DNA from: Streptomyces sp. HD
Lineage (GTDB): Bacteria; Actinomycetota; Actinomycetes; Streptomycetales; Streptomycetaceae
Length of the DNA stretch: 64,000 bases
Direction of reading: 5' to 3'
Assembly: GCF_028369295.1 (NCBI RefSeq)
Contig: NZ_JAQMYP010000024.1
Location: 62,001 to 126,000, forward strand
Every line of letters starts with the position of its first letter. The stretch's first letter is position 1. Position numbers and translations under genes: made by a program. The notes below the pieces were generated by a model. It did not search any database. It was not told the origin of the DNA and saw only the letters and a program-made list of their open reading frames with translations. Below, piece by piece: positions 7,473-15,537 of the stretch.

Positions 7473-8687
7473 ATGACGTCTTCGCCCGCGCACCGCGGCA
7501 TCCATGCCTTCCGCATCGACATACCGCAGAGCGATCTCGACGACCTCCACGACCGCCTCGACCGCACCCGGTGGCCCGACGAGCTGCCCGGGGTGGGATG
7601 GGCGTACGGCGTGCCCTCGGACTATCTGCGTGAGCTGGTGCGGTACTGGAGGCACACGTACGACTGGCGGGCCGCCGAGGCGCGGCTGAACGAGTGGCCG
7701 CAGTTCACGACCGAGATCGACGGCGCGCATGTGCACTTCGCGCACGTCCGCTCCCCCGAGCCCGACGCCACGCCGTTGATCGTCACGCACGGCTGGCCGG
7801 GTTCGATCGTGGAGTTCCTGGACATCGTCGGGCCGCTCACGGACCCGGCCGCACACGGCGGCGACCCGGCCGACGCCTTCCATGTGGTGCTGCCCAGCAT
7901 TCCGGGCTTCGGGTTCTCCGGGCCGACCCGGGAGACGGGCTGGGAGGCACGGCGGATCGCCGATGCCTGGGTCGAGCTGATGTCGCGCCTCGGTTACGAC
8001 CGGTTCGGCGCCCAGGGCGGTGACTGGGGGGCGGGCATCTCCCGTGAGCTGGGCCGTGTCCACGCCGACCGGGTCATCGGCATCCACCTCAATCTGCTGC
8101 CCGGCGCGCAGGCGGTCACCGAGCCGACGCCGGAGGAACTGGCGGTGCTGAGCCCCAAGGAGCGGGAGCGGACGCTCACCTCGTGGAGCCGGTTCGACCG
8201 GTTCTTCCGGGACGGGGCCGGCTACTTCCATGTGCAGTCGACCCGGCCGCAGACCCTGTCGTACGCGCTCACGGACTCGCCGGTCGGTCAACTCGCCTGG
8301 ATCGTCGAGAAGTTCCGGGAGTGGACGGACTCCGAGATGCTGCCCGAGGAGGCCGTCGACCGGGATCTGATGCTCACCAACGTGATGCTGTACTGGCTGA
8401 CGGGCACGGCGGGTTCGTCGGCCCGGGTCTACTACGAGCGCGCCCACGCCGAGGGCGACCGGATCGCCGCCCCGCACGAGCCCTCGACCGCTCCCACCGC
8501 GGTGGCGTCGTTCGCCGGCGACCCGCTGATCCCGCTGCGGCACAAGGCGGGGCGCACGGAGAACATCGTGCGCTGGACGGAGTACGACCGGGGCGGGCAC
8601 TTCGCGGCGATGGAGCAGCCGGAGCTGCTGGTGGGCGATGTACGGGCGTTCTTCCGGGAGTTGCGGAAGGCCTCTGCCGTCAGCTGA
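7473..8687 (+). CDS. Epoxide hydrolase, alpha/beta-hydrolase fold with EHN domain
   Basis: 404 residues from ATG 7473. The N-terminal EHN segment (FRIDIPQSDLDDLHDRLDRT) is followed by the core hydrolase with oxyanion motif HGWPGS, nucleophile elbow GGDWGAG (catalytic Asp) and a C-terminal GHFAAMEQPE carrying the catalytic His. This is the layout of bacterial microsomal-type epoxide hydrolases, which open epoxides to diols by an ester intermediate. No signal peptide is seen, so it is cytoplasmic. Its stop lies one base before the PopR-type site of clpP3, so the clpP3 promoter begins directly at its 3' end. Substrate unknown. Confidence 0.9.
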   Translation: MTSSPAHRGIHAFRIDIPQSDLDDLHDRLDRTRWPDELPGVGWAYGVPSDYLRELVRYWRHTYDWRAAEARLNEWPQFTTEIDGAHVHFAHVRSPEPDATPLIVTHGWPGSIVEFLDIVGPLTDPAAHGGDPADAFHVVLPSIPGFGFSGPTRETGWEARRIADAWVELMSRLGYDRFGAQGGDWGAGISRELGRVHADRVIGIHLNLLPGAQAVTEPTPEELAVLSPKERERTLTSWSRFDRFFRDGAGYFHVQSTRPQTLSYALTDSPVGQLAWIVEKFREWTDSEMLPEEAVDRDLMLTNVMLYWLTGTAGSSARVYYERAHAEGDRIAAPHEPSTAPTAVASFAGDPLIPLRHKAGRTENIVRWTEYDRGGHFAAMEQPELLVGDVRAFFRELRKASAVS

Positions 8688-8702
8688 TCTGCCACGGGCA
8701 GA
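8688..8702. promoter_or_regulatory. PopR operator upstream of clpP3
   Basis: TCTGCC-ACG-GGCAGA is a perfect 6-bp inverted repeat with a 3-nt spacer, 72 bp before the clpP3 start. It equals the TCTGCC-N3-GGCAGA sequence that I recall as the target of PopR, the activator of clpP3-clpP4 in S. lividans. A popR gene lies just downstream of the pair. Confidence 0.8.
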
Positions 8703-8774
8703 GAAACCGGTCATCGGCGTCGTCCGAGGTCAACAGTGGAGTCATCGGCATCCCGACCACCACGAGGAGACCTG

Positions 8775-9413
8775 ATGACTCCACTCGCCACGCTCGCACC
8801 CCGGGCCGAGGAGGGCGACGCGCCGCCGACTCGGTTCGACGACCATCTCGCCGCCCAACTGCTCGCCCAGCGCATCGTGTTCCTCGGCACCGAGGTCACC
8901 GAGACCTCCGCCAACCGGGTCTGCGCCCAGCTGCTCCTGCTGTCGGCGGAGGACCCACGCACCGACATCAGCCTGTACGTCAACAGCCCGGGCGGGTCGG
9001 TGCATGCGGGCCTCGCCATCTACGACACGATGCGGCTGATCCCGAACGACGTCTCGACGCTGGCCATGGGCTTCGCGGCCAGCATGGGCCAGTTCCTGGT
9101 CAGTGTCGGCACCGCGGGCAAGCGGTACTCGCTGCCGAACGCGCGGATCATGATGCACCAGCCGTCGGCCGGGATCGGCGGCACCACCGCGGACATCGAG
9201 ATCCAGGCGGAGAACCTGGAGTTCACGAAGCGGACCATCGAGCGGATCACCGCCGAGCACACCGGCCAGAGCGCGGAGAACATCTCCCGGGACGGTGACC
9301 GCGACCGCTGGTTCACGGCCGAGGAGGCCAAGGAGTACGGCTTGGTGGACGGGGTCGTGGAGTCCCTCGCGGACGTCCGCCCGGCCGCCTCGAAGCGACG
9401 GATGGGGCTGTGA
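8775..9413 (+). CDS. clpP3: ATP-dependent Clp protease proteolytic subunit, ClpP3-type
   Basis: 212 residues from ATG 8775 behind GAGGAG. It carries LYVNSPGGSVHAGLAIYDTM, the catalytic Ser103 in FAASMGQ and the catalytic His128 in MMHQP, with the C-terminal DRDRWFTAEEAKEYGLVDGV. It should form part of the cytoplasmic tetradecameric ClpP barrel fed by Clp ATPases. The next clpP starts two bases after its stop, so the two are translationally coupled. A PopR-type operator precedes it. In S. lividans the clpP3-clpP4 operon is a conditional backup to clpP1-clpP2, switched on when ClpP1P2 fails. The order and regulator here match that system. Confidence 0.93.
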   Translation: MTPLATLAPRAEEGDAPPTRFDDHLAAQLLAQRIVFLGTEVTETSANRVCAQLLLLSAEDPRTDISLYVNSPGGSVHAGLAIYDTMRLIPNDVSTLAMGFAASMGQFLVSVGTAGKRYSLPNARIMMHQPSAGIGGTTADIEIQAENLEFTKRTIERITAEHTGQSAENISRDGDRDRWFTAEEAKEYGLVDGVVESLADVRPAASKRRMGL

Positions 9414-9414
9414 C

Positions 9415-10017
9415 ATGGGGAACTACACGATTCCGTACGTCGTCGAGCGGACCGCGCACGGCGAGCGGTCCTCCGACGTGTTCAGCCGGCTGCTGTCGGA
9501 GCGGATCATCTTCCTCGGCACCGAGATCGACGACGGCGTCGCCAATGTCGTCATCGCGCAACTCCTCCATCTGGAGTCGGCGGCTCCGGAGAGCGAGATC
9601 GCGATCTACATCAACTCCCCCGGCGGCTCGTTCACTTCGCTGATGGCCGTCTACGACACGATGACGTACGTGCAGGCGCCGATCTCCACGTTCTGCGTGG
9701 GGCAGGCCGCGTCCACGGCCGCCGTACTGCTGGCCGGTGGGGATCCGGGGCGGCGGTTCGTGCTGGAGCACGCGCGCGTGCTGCTCGGTCAGCCCGCCAG
9801 CGGAGGGAGCCGGGGCATGGTGTCCGACCTCGCCCTCCAGGCCAAGGAGATGGTCCGGATCCGCTCGCAGGTGGAGGAGGTGCTGGCCCGGCACACCCAT
9901 CACGACGTCGCGACGCTGCGCGCGGACATGGACCGCGACAAGGTGTTCACGGCGCAGGAAGCGGTGGCGTACGGGCTGGCCGACGAGGTGGTGAGTCGGC
10001 GCCTCGTGGGGGTCTGA
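9415..10017 (+). CDS. clpP4: Clp protease proteolytic subunit, ClpP4-type, catalytic His replaced
   Basis: 200 residues from ATG 9415, directly coupled to clpP3. The ClpP core is clear: IYINSPGGSFTSLMAVYDTM, GQAASTAAVLLAGG with Ser100, and DRDKVFTAQEAVAYGLADEV. At the position of the catalytic His the usual MxHQP reads LLGQP (Gly125), so the Ser-His-Asp triad is incomplete. The subunit is therefore probably structural or regulatory within a mixed ClpP3/ClpP4 barrel, as seen for some paired ClpPs in other bacteria. It converges on popR with a 38-bp gap. Confidence 0.92.
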   Translation: MGNYTIPYVVERTAHGERSSDVFSRLLSERIIFLGTEIDDGVANVVIAQLLHLESAAPESEIAIYINSPGGSFTSLMAVYDTMTYVQAPISTFCVGQAASTAAVLLAGGDPGRRFVLEHARVLLGQPASGGSRGMVSDLALQAKEMVRIRSQVEEVLARHTHHDVATLRADMDRDKVFTAQEAVAYGLADEVVSRRLVGV

Positions 10018-10055
10018 GGCGCCGGCTCGGATTCACCCGGCCGGGCGGTGGGGTC

Positions 10056-10550
10056 TCACGCCGCCAGGCACAGCCCGTTGTACGGCGTGCCGGTCCTGGC
10101 GCGGTGACCGCCCGGCAGCTGGCGGCTGGTAAGCCGGACCAACTCGCCCTGCGCCAGCGACAGCAGGTCGCCGAGGCCGAGTCCCAGGGCGTGGGCGGCG
10201 GCCGCGAGGACCTCCGAGGAGGCCTCCTTGCGGCCGCGCTCGACCTCCGATAGGTACGGCATGGAGATCCGGGCCGCGTCGGCCACGTCCTTCAGTGTGC
10301 GCTCCTGGGCGAGGCGCTCACGGCGCAGGACGTCGCCGACCAGGTCGCGCCACAGGGGCTCCTTGGAGGCGGGCGCTGCGGGCCGCACGGCGGGTGGGGG
10401 CGTGGTCGGCACGGGGGCGGCGGTGGCTGGGCGTTCGGACGCGGGGCGGGTCGTTCCGGGGCGCGGGGCCGACGGGCCGGCGGCGGGCCGACGTACGGCG
10501 GGCGGGCGCAGGGGAATGACGCGGGCTTCGTTCGTCGCTTGTTCGCTCAC
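10056..10550 (-). CDS. popR: PopR, HTH activator of clpP3-clpP4 with C-terminal Ala-Ala degron
   Basis: 164 residues from ATG 10550. A Pro/Ala-rich N-terminal half (to about residue 62) precedes an XRE-type helix-turn-helix around RTLKDVADAARISMPYLSEV and ERGRKEASSEVLAAAAHAL. The protein ends CLAA. In S. lividans PopR activates clpP3-clpP4 and is itself degraded by ClpP1P2 through two C-terminal alanines, so loss of ClpP1P2 stabilises it. The ending here fits that mechanism exactly. A half-matching site, TCTGCC-CTG-GGGGAA at 10596-10610, lies in its own upstream region and could allow weak autoregulation; this is inference. It faces clpP4 convergently. Confidence 0.9.
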   Translation of the reverse strand: MSEQATNEARVIPLRPPAVRRPAAGPSAPRPGTTRPASERPATAAPVPTTPPPAVRPAAPASKEPLWRDLVGDVLRRERLAQERTLKDVADAARISMPYLSEVERGRKEASSEVLAAAAHALGLGLGDLLSLAQGELVRLTSRQLPGGHRARTGTPYNGLCLAA

Positions 10551-10661
10551 CCGCCCAGCCTAGGAGCGTCCGGCGCCGGGGGAAGGGATCAGCGTTCTGC
10601 CCTGGGGGAAATCGCGCTCGGCTAACTCCGGCCGCACCCGGCACTCGTCAGTGGCTACTCG

Positions 10662-11117
10662 TCACTCGTCGCTCAGCCGCAGCACCGCACGCACCCGCTT
10701 GCCCACCGGTACGCGTTCCACGGCGACCTCCGCCGCCAGCGCGTGCACTATCTCCAGCCCGTGCCGGCCGATCCGTTCCGGATCCCTGGGGAAGCGGCGG
10801 GGCAGGGCGGAGCTGCTGTCGTACACGCTGACCGTCACCGCGTCGTCCGTGCCCTCCAGGTCCAGGATGTACGGCCCGTTGCTGTGCCGGTCGGCGTTGG
10901 TGACCAGCTCGCTCACCACCAGGAGCACCTTGTCCTGGGCGGACTCGGCGATCGTGGCGCACCACTCGGTTCTCAGTCTGCCGAGGAACAGTGCGGCGAA
11001 GGACCGCGCCTCGGCGATGCATCCTGGTTCACCGCTGTAGTGCGCCGCCCGCCTGAGCGGTTCCACGGGCACGTCGAAACCAGTCTGGATCACTGCCCCG
11101 TCCACGTGCTCGATCAT
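10662..11117 (-). CDS. RsbW-like anti-sigma factor / ATP-binding (HATPase_c) protein
   Basis: 151 residues from ATG 11117 (GAGAGAG upstream); a GTG at 11153 would add 12 residues. It contains the Bergerat-fold N box VLLVVSELVTNADRHSN and the G-type motif GRHGLEIVHALA, as in the many stand-alone RsbW/SpoIIAB-like kinases of Streptomyces. These bind sigma factors or phosphorylate anti-anti-sigma proteins. No partner anti-anti-sigma or sigma gene is adjacent. It lies downstream of a DUF6777-type gene on the same strand, 99 bp apart, so the two may be co-transcribed. Confidence 0.85.
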   Translation of the reverse strand: MIEHVDGAVIQTGFDVPVEPLRRAAHYSGEPGCIAEARSFAALFLGRLRTEWCATIAESAQDKVLLVVSELVTNADRHSNGPYILDLEGTDDAVTVSVYDSSSALPRRFPRDPERIGRHGLEIVHALAAEVAVERVPVGKRVRAVLRLSDE

Positions 11118-11216
11118 GCGTTTCTCTCTCGGAAGCCGGAACTGGCCGGACACTACTGCACCAGTCCTCGTACCCAGAGCGGAGCCCCGCAGTCACTACC
11201 CAGGTGGCGCCGTACG

Positions 11217-12413
11217 TCACAGCGACGCAGACGCCGTCTCGCTCGTGGTGGACGCCGACTGTGACGTCGTTGTCGTATCCGTGTCCGGCGCCGACCGGGA
11301 GGTCGGTGTCTCCGGCTTGGTGGTCGGCTCCGACGTCGTCGTCTCCGGGCTCGTCGACGGGGACGAGGGGGCGGTCGACGTGGGTGGGCAGGGGGAGACC
11401 GAACCGGTGGGCGTCGCGGTGGCGTCGTCGGGCAGCGTGACGCACGTGGTGGGGGTGCCGGGCGAGGTCGGTGTCGACATGCTCACCGACGGGGAGGGCT
11501 TCGTCGGCCGGTGGGTCTTCTTGTCCTTGCCGCCGTCGTCGCCGCGGTGCCGGGAGATCCACTCGTCGTGGTCGGGGTCGAAGATCACGAAGACGTTGAT
11601 GACCGTCGTCGAGGGCGCGACCACCACGACGTTCGAGGAGCTGTACGACGGCCAGGAGTCACCGGTCTGCTTCGGTGTGCCCTGCTGGGCGACCGCCGGG
11701 GTCAGCGGGTTGCCGCAGGCGCAGCGCACCCGGGGCACGCCGCGGTCGTCGACGAGGACCGCCGTGCCGGTCTGGAGGACGGCCTGGTAGCTGGTGACGG
11801 CGCCGTCGCTGTAGCCGTGGTTGGTGACGCGGGTGTCCAGGCGCAGTTGGACGGGCGTGAGCGAGCGCAGATAGGAGGGGACGTCGGCGGGTTCGACGCG
11901 GGCGACAGAGGCGAACGCCCTGTTCTTCGCCGGGACCGCCTTGAGGTACTGGATCTGCTTTTCGACGTCGCAGGCGGCGACCTTGCGGGTGCCGCCGTAC
12001 AGGCCGGCCGCTCCCCCGTCGACACCGCGTACGGCGTTGGAGGGCGCCGACTCGGTGGGCGCGGACGGGGTGACGGGCGGGGCGGAGCCGTCCGTCGCGG
12101 TGGACTCGGTGAACGGGTCGGGGCCGGTCTTGCCCGCGGCCTGGAGGAAGACCTCCCCGCTCTGCGCGCTGCCGCCGCCGTCGCCGCGCGACAGGATGAC
12201 GGCGACGACCACGGCGGCCACCGCCACGAAGGTGATCACCGCGATCCGGGGTGCGTGCCGCCACCAGGGGTGATGGGGTTCGGGGCCGGGCGCTCCGGCA
12301 CCGCCGCCGTCCGGCGGCTGCGAGGGCGGGCCGGAGGGCGGTTGGGCGGGGCCCGACAGGGGGCCCGAGGGCGGCCCTGTGGGGCGGCCGGACGACGGAG
12401 GTTCGACGCTCAC
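11217..12413 (-). CDS. DUF6777-type membrane-anchored extracytoplasmic protein
   Basis: 398 residues. A cytoplasmic Pro/Gly-rich tail of about 50 residues precedes a single membrane helix (IAVITFVAVAAVVVAVIL). An external domain of about 200 residues follows, with GLYGGTRKVAACDVEKQIQY, three cysteines (ACDV, RCACG) and VINVFVIFDPDHDEW. The last 110 residues are a Thr/Ser/Pro-rich, probably unstructured stalk. The domain looks like DUF6777, which I associate with Streptomyces loci that also carry Ser/Thr kinases and FHA proteins; the kinase and FHA transporter follow here. The function is unknown. The layout suggests a sensor or cell-wall-spanning partner of that kinase system. Confidence 0.7.
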   Translation of the reverse strand: MSVEPPSSGRPTGPPSGPLSGPAQPPSGPPSQPPDGGGAGAPGPEPHHPWWRHAPRIAVITFVAVAAVVVAVILSRGDGGGSAQSGEVFLQAAGKTGPDPFTESTATDGSAPPVTPSAPTESAPSNAVRGVDGGAAGLYGGTRKVAACDVEKQIQYLKAVPAKNRAFASVARVEPADVPSYLRSLTPVQLRLDTRVTNHGYSDGAVTSYQAVLQTGTAVLVDDRGVPRVRCACGNPLTPAVAQQGTPKQTGDSWPSYSSSNVVVVAPSTTVINVFVIFDPDHDEWISRHRGDDGGKDKKTHRPTKPSPSVSMSTPTSPGTPTTCVTLPDDATATPTGSVSPCPPTSTAPSSPSTSPETTTSEPTTKPETPTSRSAPDTDTTTTSQSASTTSETASASL

Positions 12414-12634
12414 GGAGCCTTCTTCCCTACTCGAAGCCTTCTTCCCGACGTGGGATTCCTATGACGCTCAGTCTCGGTTGGCTCCCACGCCGTTGACTCT
12501 CCCATCCACCTTTGCCCCTTTTGGAGCTTTCCGCATGGTTTCCAATCTGTGCGTGGGTCCCGTGCCGCTCGCAAGCCGACGCGGACGGACCTCCCGGCGG
12601 GCGCGCCGCGGGGGTGCTGCTTAGCGTGGGCAGG

Positions 12635-13921
12635 GTGAGCGTGCCGACCCCCTCTCGCCCGGCCGTGGCCCGTCATGGCTGGCCGCAGGCGCTCGGTGCC
12701 GTGCTGGCCGGGCTGGTCTCGATGGGGGTGGTCGCCGCGCTGGGGCTGTGGGCGGCCGGGGCCGCGGAGCTGCCGGACAACGCCTTCCCGAGGGTCGTCG
12801 CGGCGACCGTGGTCACGGCGGTCGGCGGCACGATCGAGCTCTCGGGGAACGCCGGAGGACTGGCCGAGTCCGATGCCGGGCTGACCGTGGTCCCGCTGTC
12901 GGTCACGCTCGTCGGCGCCCTCGTCCTGGCCGCCGGATTCCTGCGGCCGCTCAGGCACCGGGCGGTCGCCGGCACCCGGGAGCTGGCCGGGTGGGCCGCC
13001 AAGGTCGCCGTACTGTGGCTGGTCGCGCTGCTGGCGCTGTCGTTCACCGCCCGCCAGACCTTCTCCCTCTCCCTTGACGACCTCGGGCAGGACACGCTCG
13101 GCGACCTCGGTGATCTGTTCGGCATTTCCCCGGAGGTCGGCTTCACCACGGACGTCCCCGCGACCCTGTTCTTCGGCCTGCTGTGGCTGGCGGGTGTGCT
13201 GGTGCTGGCCCTGCTGGTCTCGCGCGGGGCCCCGCTGCCGGGGCGGCTGCTGCGCTTCCAGGAATCGGTGCGGCCCGCCGCGTATGCCATGGTGCTGCTG
13301 TTGCTGGCATGGGTCGGGCTCGGTGTCGTCATCGGTCTGGTCGTCGCGGCGACCCGCGGGCACGCGGCCGAGACCTTCGCCGTGATCCTGCTCGGCATGC
13401 CGAACCTGATGTGGCTGGCCCTGACCCTCGGGCTGGGCGCCACCTGGAACGGCAGGGTGGATGGGCCGTTCGGGCTGCCCATGCCGCATGCTCTCGACGA
13501 GGTGCTGCGCGGCCGGGAGGCCGCCGAGCTCAATCTGGGCACGCTCGCCGAGCACGACGGCCGGGTGTGGTGGCTGGTCGTGGCCGATACGGTGCTGCTG
13601 CTGGCCGCCGCCTACGTGATGGCGAGGCGTTCACCGTCCCGGATGCGCGCCTGGCAGCACGCCGTACACCTGGCGGTCGCACTGGCGCTCACGGTGCTGA
13701 TGATCTGTCTCGTCGGTCGTATCGCGGCGCACTACGGTCTGTCGGTACTGGGCATCGGCGACCTCGGCGGGGATCTGGGCGGGGAGCTGTTCCTGAGGCC
13801 GGAAGTGTGGAGCGCGGTCGGCCTTGCGCTGCTGTGGGGGCTGGTCGCCGGGTTCCTCGGCGGGCTGCCGGCGCGGCGGGTACGGCACAGGGGTGAGGTG
13901 GTGGCACCCCCGCGGGGATGA
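12635..13921 (+). CDS. Streptophobe-type polytopic membrane protein
   Basis: 428 residues from GTG 12635 (GGGCAGG just upstream); the frame is open back to 12512 but that part looks non-coding. About ten hydrophobic segments are visible, among them LGAVLAGLVSMGVVAALGLW, VTLVGALVLAAGF, LFFGLLWLAGVLVLALLV, MVLLLLAWVGLGVVIGLVVA and VWSAVGLALLWGLVAGFLGG. Two soluble loops carry NAFPRVVAATVVTAVGGTIE and LPMPHALDEVLRGREAAELN. The pattern matches the streptophobe family of Streptomyces, whose role is unknown. It converges on the kinase gene with a 16-bp gap and stands apart in orientation from its neighbours. Confidence 0.72.
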   Translation: MSVPTPSRPAVARHGWPQALGAVLAGLVSMGVVAALGLWAAGAAELPDNAFPRVVAATVVTAVGGTIELSGNAGGLAESDAGLTVVPLSVTLVGALVLAAGFLRPLRHRAVAGTRELAGWAAKVAVLWLVALLALSFTARQTFSLSLDDLGQDTLGDLGDLFGISPEVGFTTDVPATLFFGLLWLAGVLVLALLVSRGAPLPGRLLRFQESVRPAAYAMVLLLLAWVGLGVVIGLVVAATRGHAAETFAVILLGMPNLMWLALTLGLGATWNGRVDGPFGLPMPHALDEVLRGREAAELNLGTLAEHDGRVWWLVVADTVLLLAAAYVMARRSPSRMRAWQHAVHLAVALALTVLMICLVGRIAAHYGLSVLGIGDLGGDLGGELFLRPEVWSAVGLALLWGLVAGFLGGLPARRVRHRGEVVAPPRG

Positions 13922-13937
13922 GCGGGCCGGCATGCGT

Positions 13938-14993
13938 TCACCGACGCCGGAAGACCGGCTCGGCCCAGTGGGGCGGGGGTTTCGGCGTGTCGGTGGCGGA
14001 CGTCTCCGGTCGTCCCGCTGCGCCTGACTTCTTCGGCGCCCCGTCATCCGCCGATCCCTTCCGCAGCCCTACGGCCTTGAGGTCGACCTCCGTCGCCGCG
14101 TGCCCGGCGCCCGCGCCACCGGCCACAGCCGCCCGCAGGTCGGCGACCAGCGCGAGGCAGGAGTCGTGGCGGTCGTCGGGGCTCTTGGCGAGGGCACTGG
14201 CGAACACGGCGTCGACCCGCGCGGCAAGGTCCGGGCGGGCCTCGGTCAGCGGCGGTGGCTCGTCGTACTGGTGGGCCCACAGCAGGGCCATGTCGTCGTC
14301 GCGGCGGAACGGCGGGTGGCCCGCGAGGCACTCGTAGAGCACGCAGGCGAACCCGTACACATCGCAGCGCGCGTCGACCGGCCGGCCGGAGATCTGCTCG
14401 GGGGCCACGTAGTCGAGCGTGCCGACGAACTGGCCGACGGTCGTGAACCCGGTCAGGGACAGCGACTTCTTCGTCAGGCCGAAGTCGGTGAGGTAGACGT
14501 GCTCGGGGTGGTCGCTGTCGGTGCCGCGGGCGACGAGGATGTTGCCGGGTTTCACGTCCCGGTGGACCAGTCCGTGCTCGTGCGCCGCGTCGAGCGCGGA
14601 GGCGACCTGTGCGGCGATGCGCAGGGCCGTCGGAGGCGTCAACGGGCCCTCGCGGTCGAGGAGATGGCGCAGGTCGCTGCCGTCGACGTAGCGCATGGCG
14701 ATGTACAGGACGCCGTCCGTCTCGCCCGCTTCGTAGACGGGCACGATGTGCGGGTGGTCGATCGCGGCGGCCGTGCGGGACTCGTGGGTGAAGCGGCGGC
14801 GGAAGGTGTCGTTGCGGGCGAGTTCGGGGGCGAGGAGCTTGAGCGCGACGGTGCGCTCCAGGCGCAGGTCCCGGGCGCGGTAAACCACGGCCATGCCTCC
14901 CCGGCCGACCTCGCGCTCGATGCGGTAGCCCGCGACCTGCCGGCCGATCAGCTCGGAGGGCCGGCCGGAGAACAGGCTCGTGTCACGGGCCAT
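13938..14993 (-). CDS. Serine/threonine protein kinase (PknF-like context)
   Basis: 351 residues. The kinase domain (about 20-285) is complete: P-loop GRGGMAVVYR, VAIK-type VALKLL, catalytic HRDVKPGNI, DFG in LTDFGLTKK, activation-loop Thr residues in LTGFTTVGQFVGT, and APE in YVAPEQ. The tail is about 65 residues, Ala/Gly/Pro-rich, with no membrane helix, so the kinase is likely soluble. Its start overlaps the end of the upstream SH3-like gene by 11 bp, and the double-FHA ABC transporter lies just before that, so all three are one unit. FHA domains read phospho-Thr, so the transporter is the likely substrate, as for PknF and Rv1747 in Mycobacterium tuberculosis. Confidence 0.9.
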   Translation of the reverse strand: MARDTSLFSGRPSELIGRQVAGYRIEREVGRGGMAVVYRARDLRLERTVALKLLAPELARNDTFRRRFTHESRTAAAIDHPHIVPVYEAGETDGVLYIAMRYVDGSDLRHLLDREGPLTPPTALRIAAQVASALDAAHEHGLVHRDVKPGNILVARGTDSDHPEHVYLTDFGLTKKSLSLTGFTTVGQFVGTLDYVAPEQISGRPVDARCDVYGFACVLYECLAGHPPFRRDDDMALLWAHQYDEPPPLTEARPDLAARVDAVFASALAKSPDDRHDSCLALVADLRAAVAGGAGAGHAATEVDLKAVGLRKGSADDGAPKKSGAAGRPETSATDTPKPPPHWAEPVFRRR

Positions 14994-15528
14994 CGGGGGT
15001 CACGACCTGGGTCGGGGCGTGGCCGGGGTCCTCGGTGGCGCGGGGTCCGTCGTCCGTGGCGTAGGTGCTCAGCCGTGCGCCGTCCGCATACGTCCACCGC
15101 CCGTGCTCGGTGTCGTACAGCCACATGGACTCGCCGTCGACGACGACCCCGATCCGCAGGCCCGATGTGCGGACCCGGAAGGTCTCGCCGTCCAGTCCGC
15201 CGGCCGCGAGGTCCTCGACCGCGGAACGGTAGCCGGCCAGCACCCGTTCGGTGCGGGCGAGCAGCGGGCGCGGGTCGGCGGTGCGGGCGGGTGGGCCGCC
15301 GTCGGCGGTGGGCGGGTCCTGGGGTACGGCGACCAGGAAACGGCCGTCGACCCAGGCCGACCAGCCGTTGGCGCACAGGATGCGTCCCCAGTCGCCGCGC
15401 CGTTCGACGAGCTGGACCGGCAGAAACGCGTCGAGGGGCACGGTGGGCCGGGCGGGGTCGGGGGTCTCCCAGGCGGGCATCCCGTGCTGGGGGACGACGT
15501 GGGTGGGCCGGAAGCCGGGGGAGGTCAT
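14983..15528 (-). CDS. Unknown protein with SH3-like segment, between kinase and FHA transporter
   Basis: 181 residues, no signal peptide or membrane helix. Residues about 35-68 (FLPVQLVERRGDWGRILCAN, then WSAWVDGRFLVAVP) look like a bacterial SH3 fold. A second part contains VLAGYRSAVEDLAAGGLDGE and RIGVVVDGESMWLYDTEHGR, which resembles a small beta-rich domain. The gene is nine bases downstream of the transporter and overlaps the kinase start, so it is translated with both. A role as adaptor between kinase and transporter is inference only. I do not recognise a named family. Confidence 0.75.
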   Translation of the reverse strand: MTSPGFRPTHVVPQHGMPAWETPDPARPTVPLDAFLPVQLVERRGDWGRILCANGWSAWVDGRFLVAVPQDPPTADGGPPARTADPRPLLARTERVLAGYRSAVEDLAAGGLDGETFRVRTSGLRIGVVVDGESMWLYDTEHGRWTYADGARLSTYATDDGPRATEDPGHAPTQVVTPDGP

Positions 15529-15537
15529 GGCGTGCCC

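Noticed and set aside
10596..10610. Second PopR operator before popR
   Set aside because: Only the TCTGCC half matches; the other half reads GGGGAA, so it is mentioned in the popR entry but not annotated.
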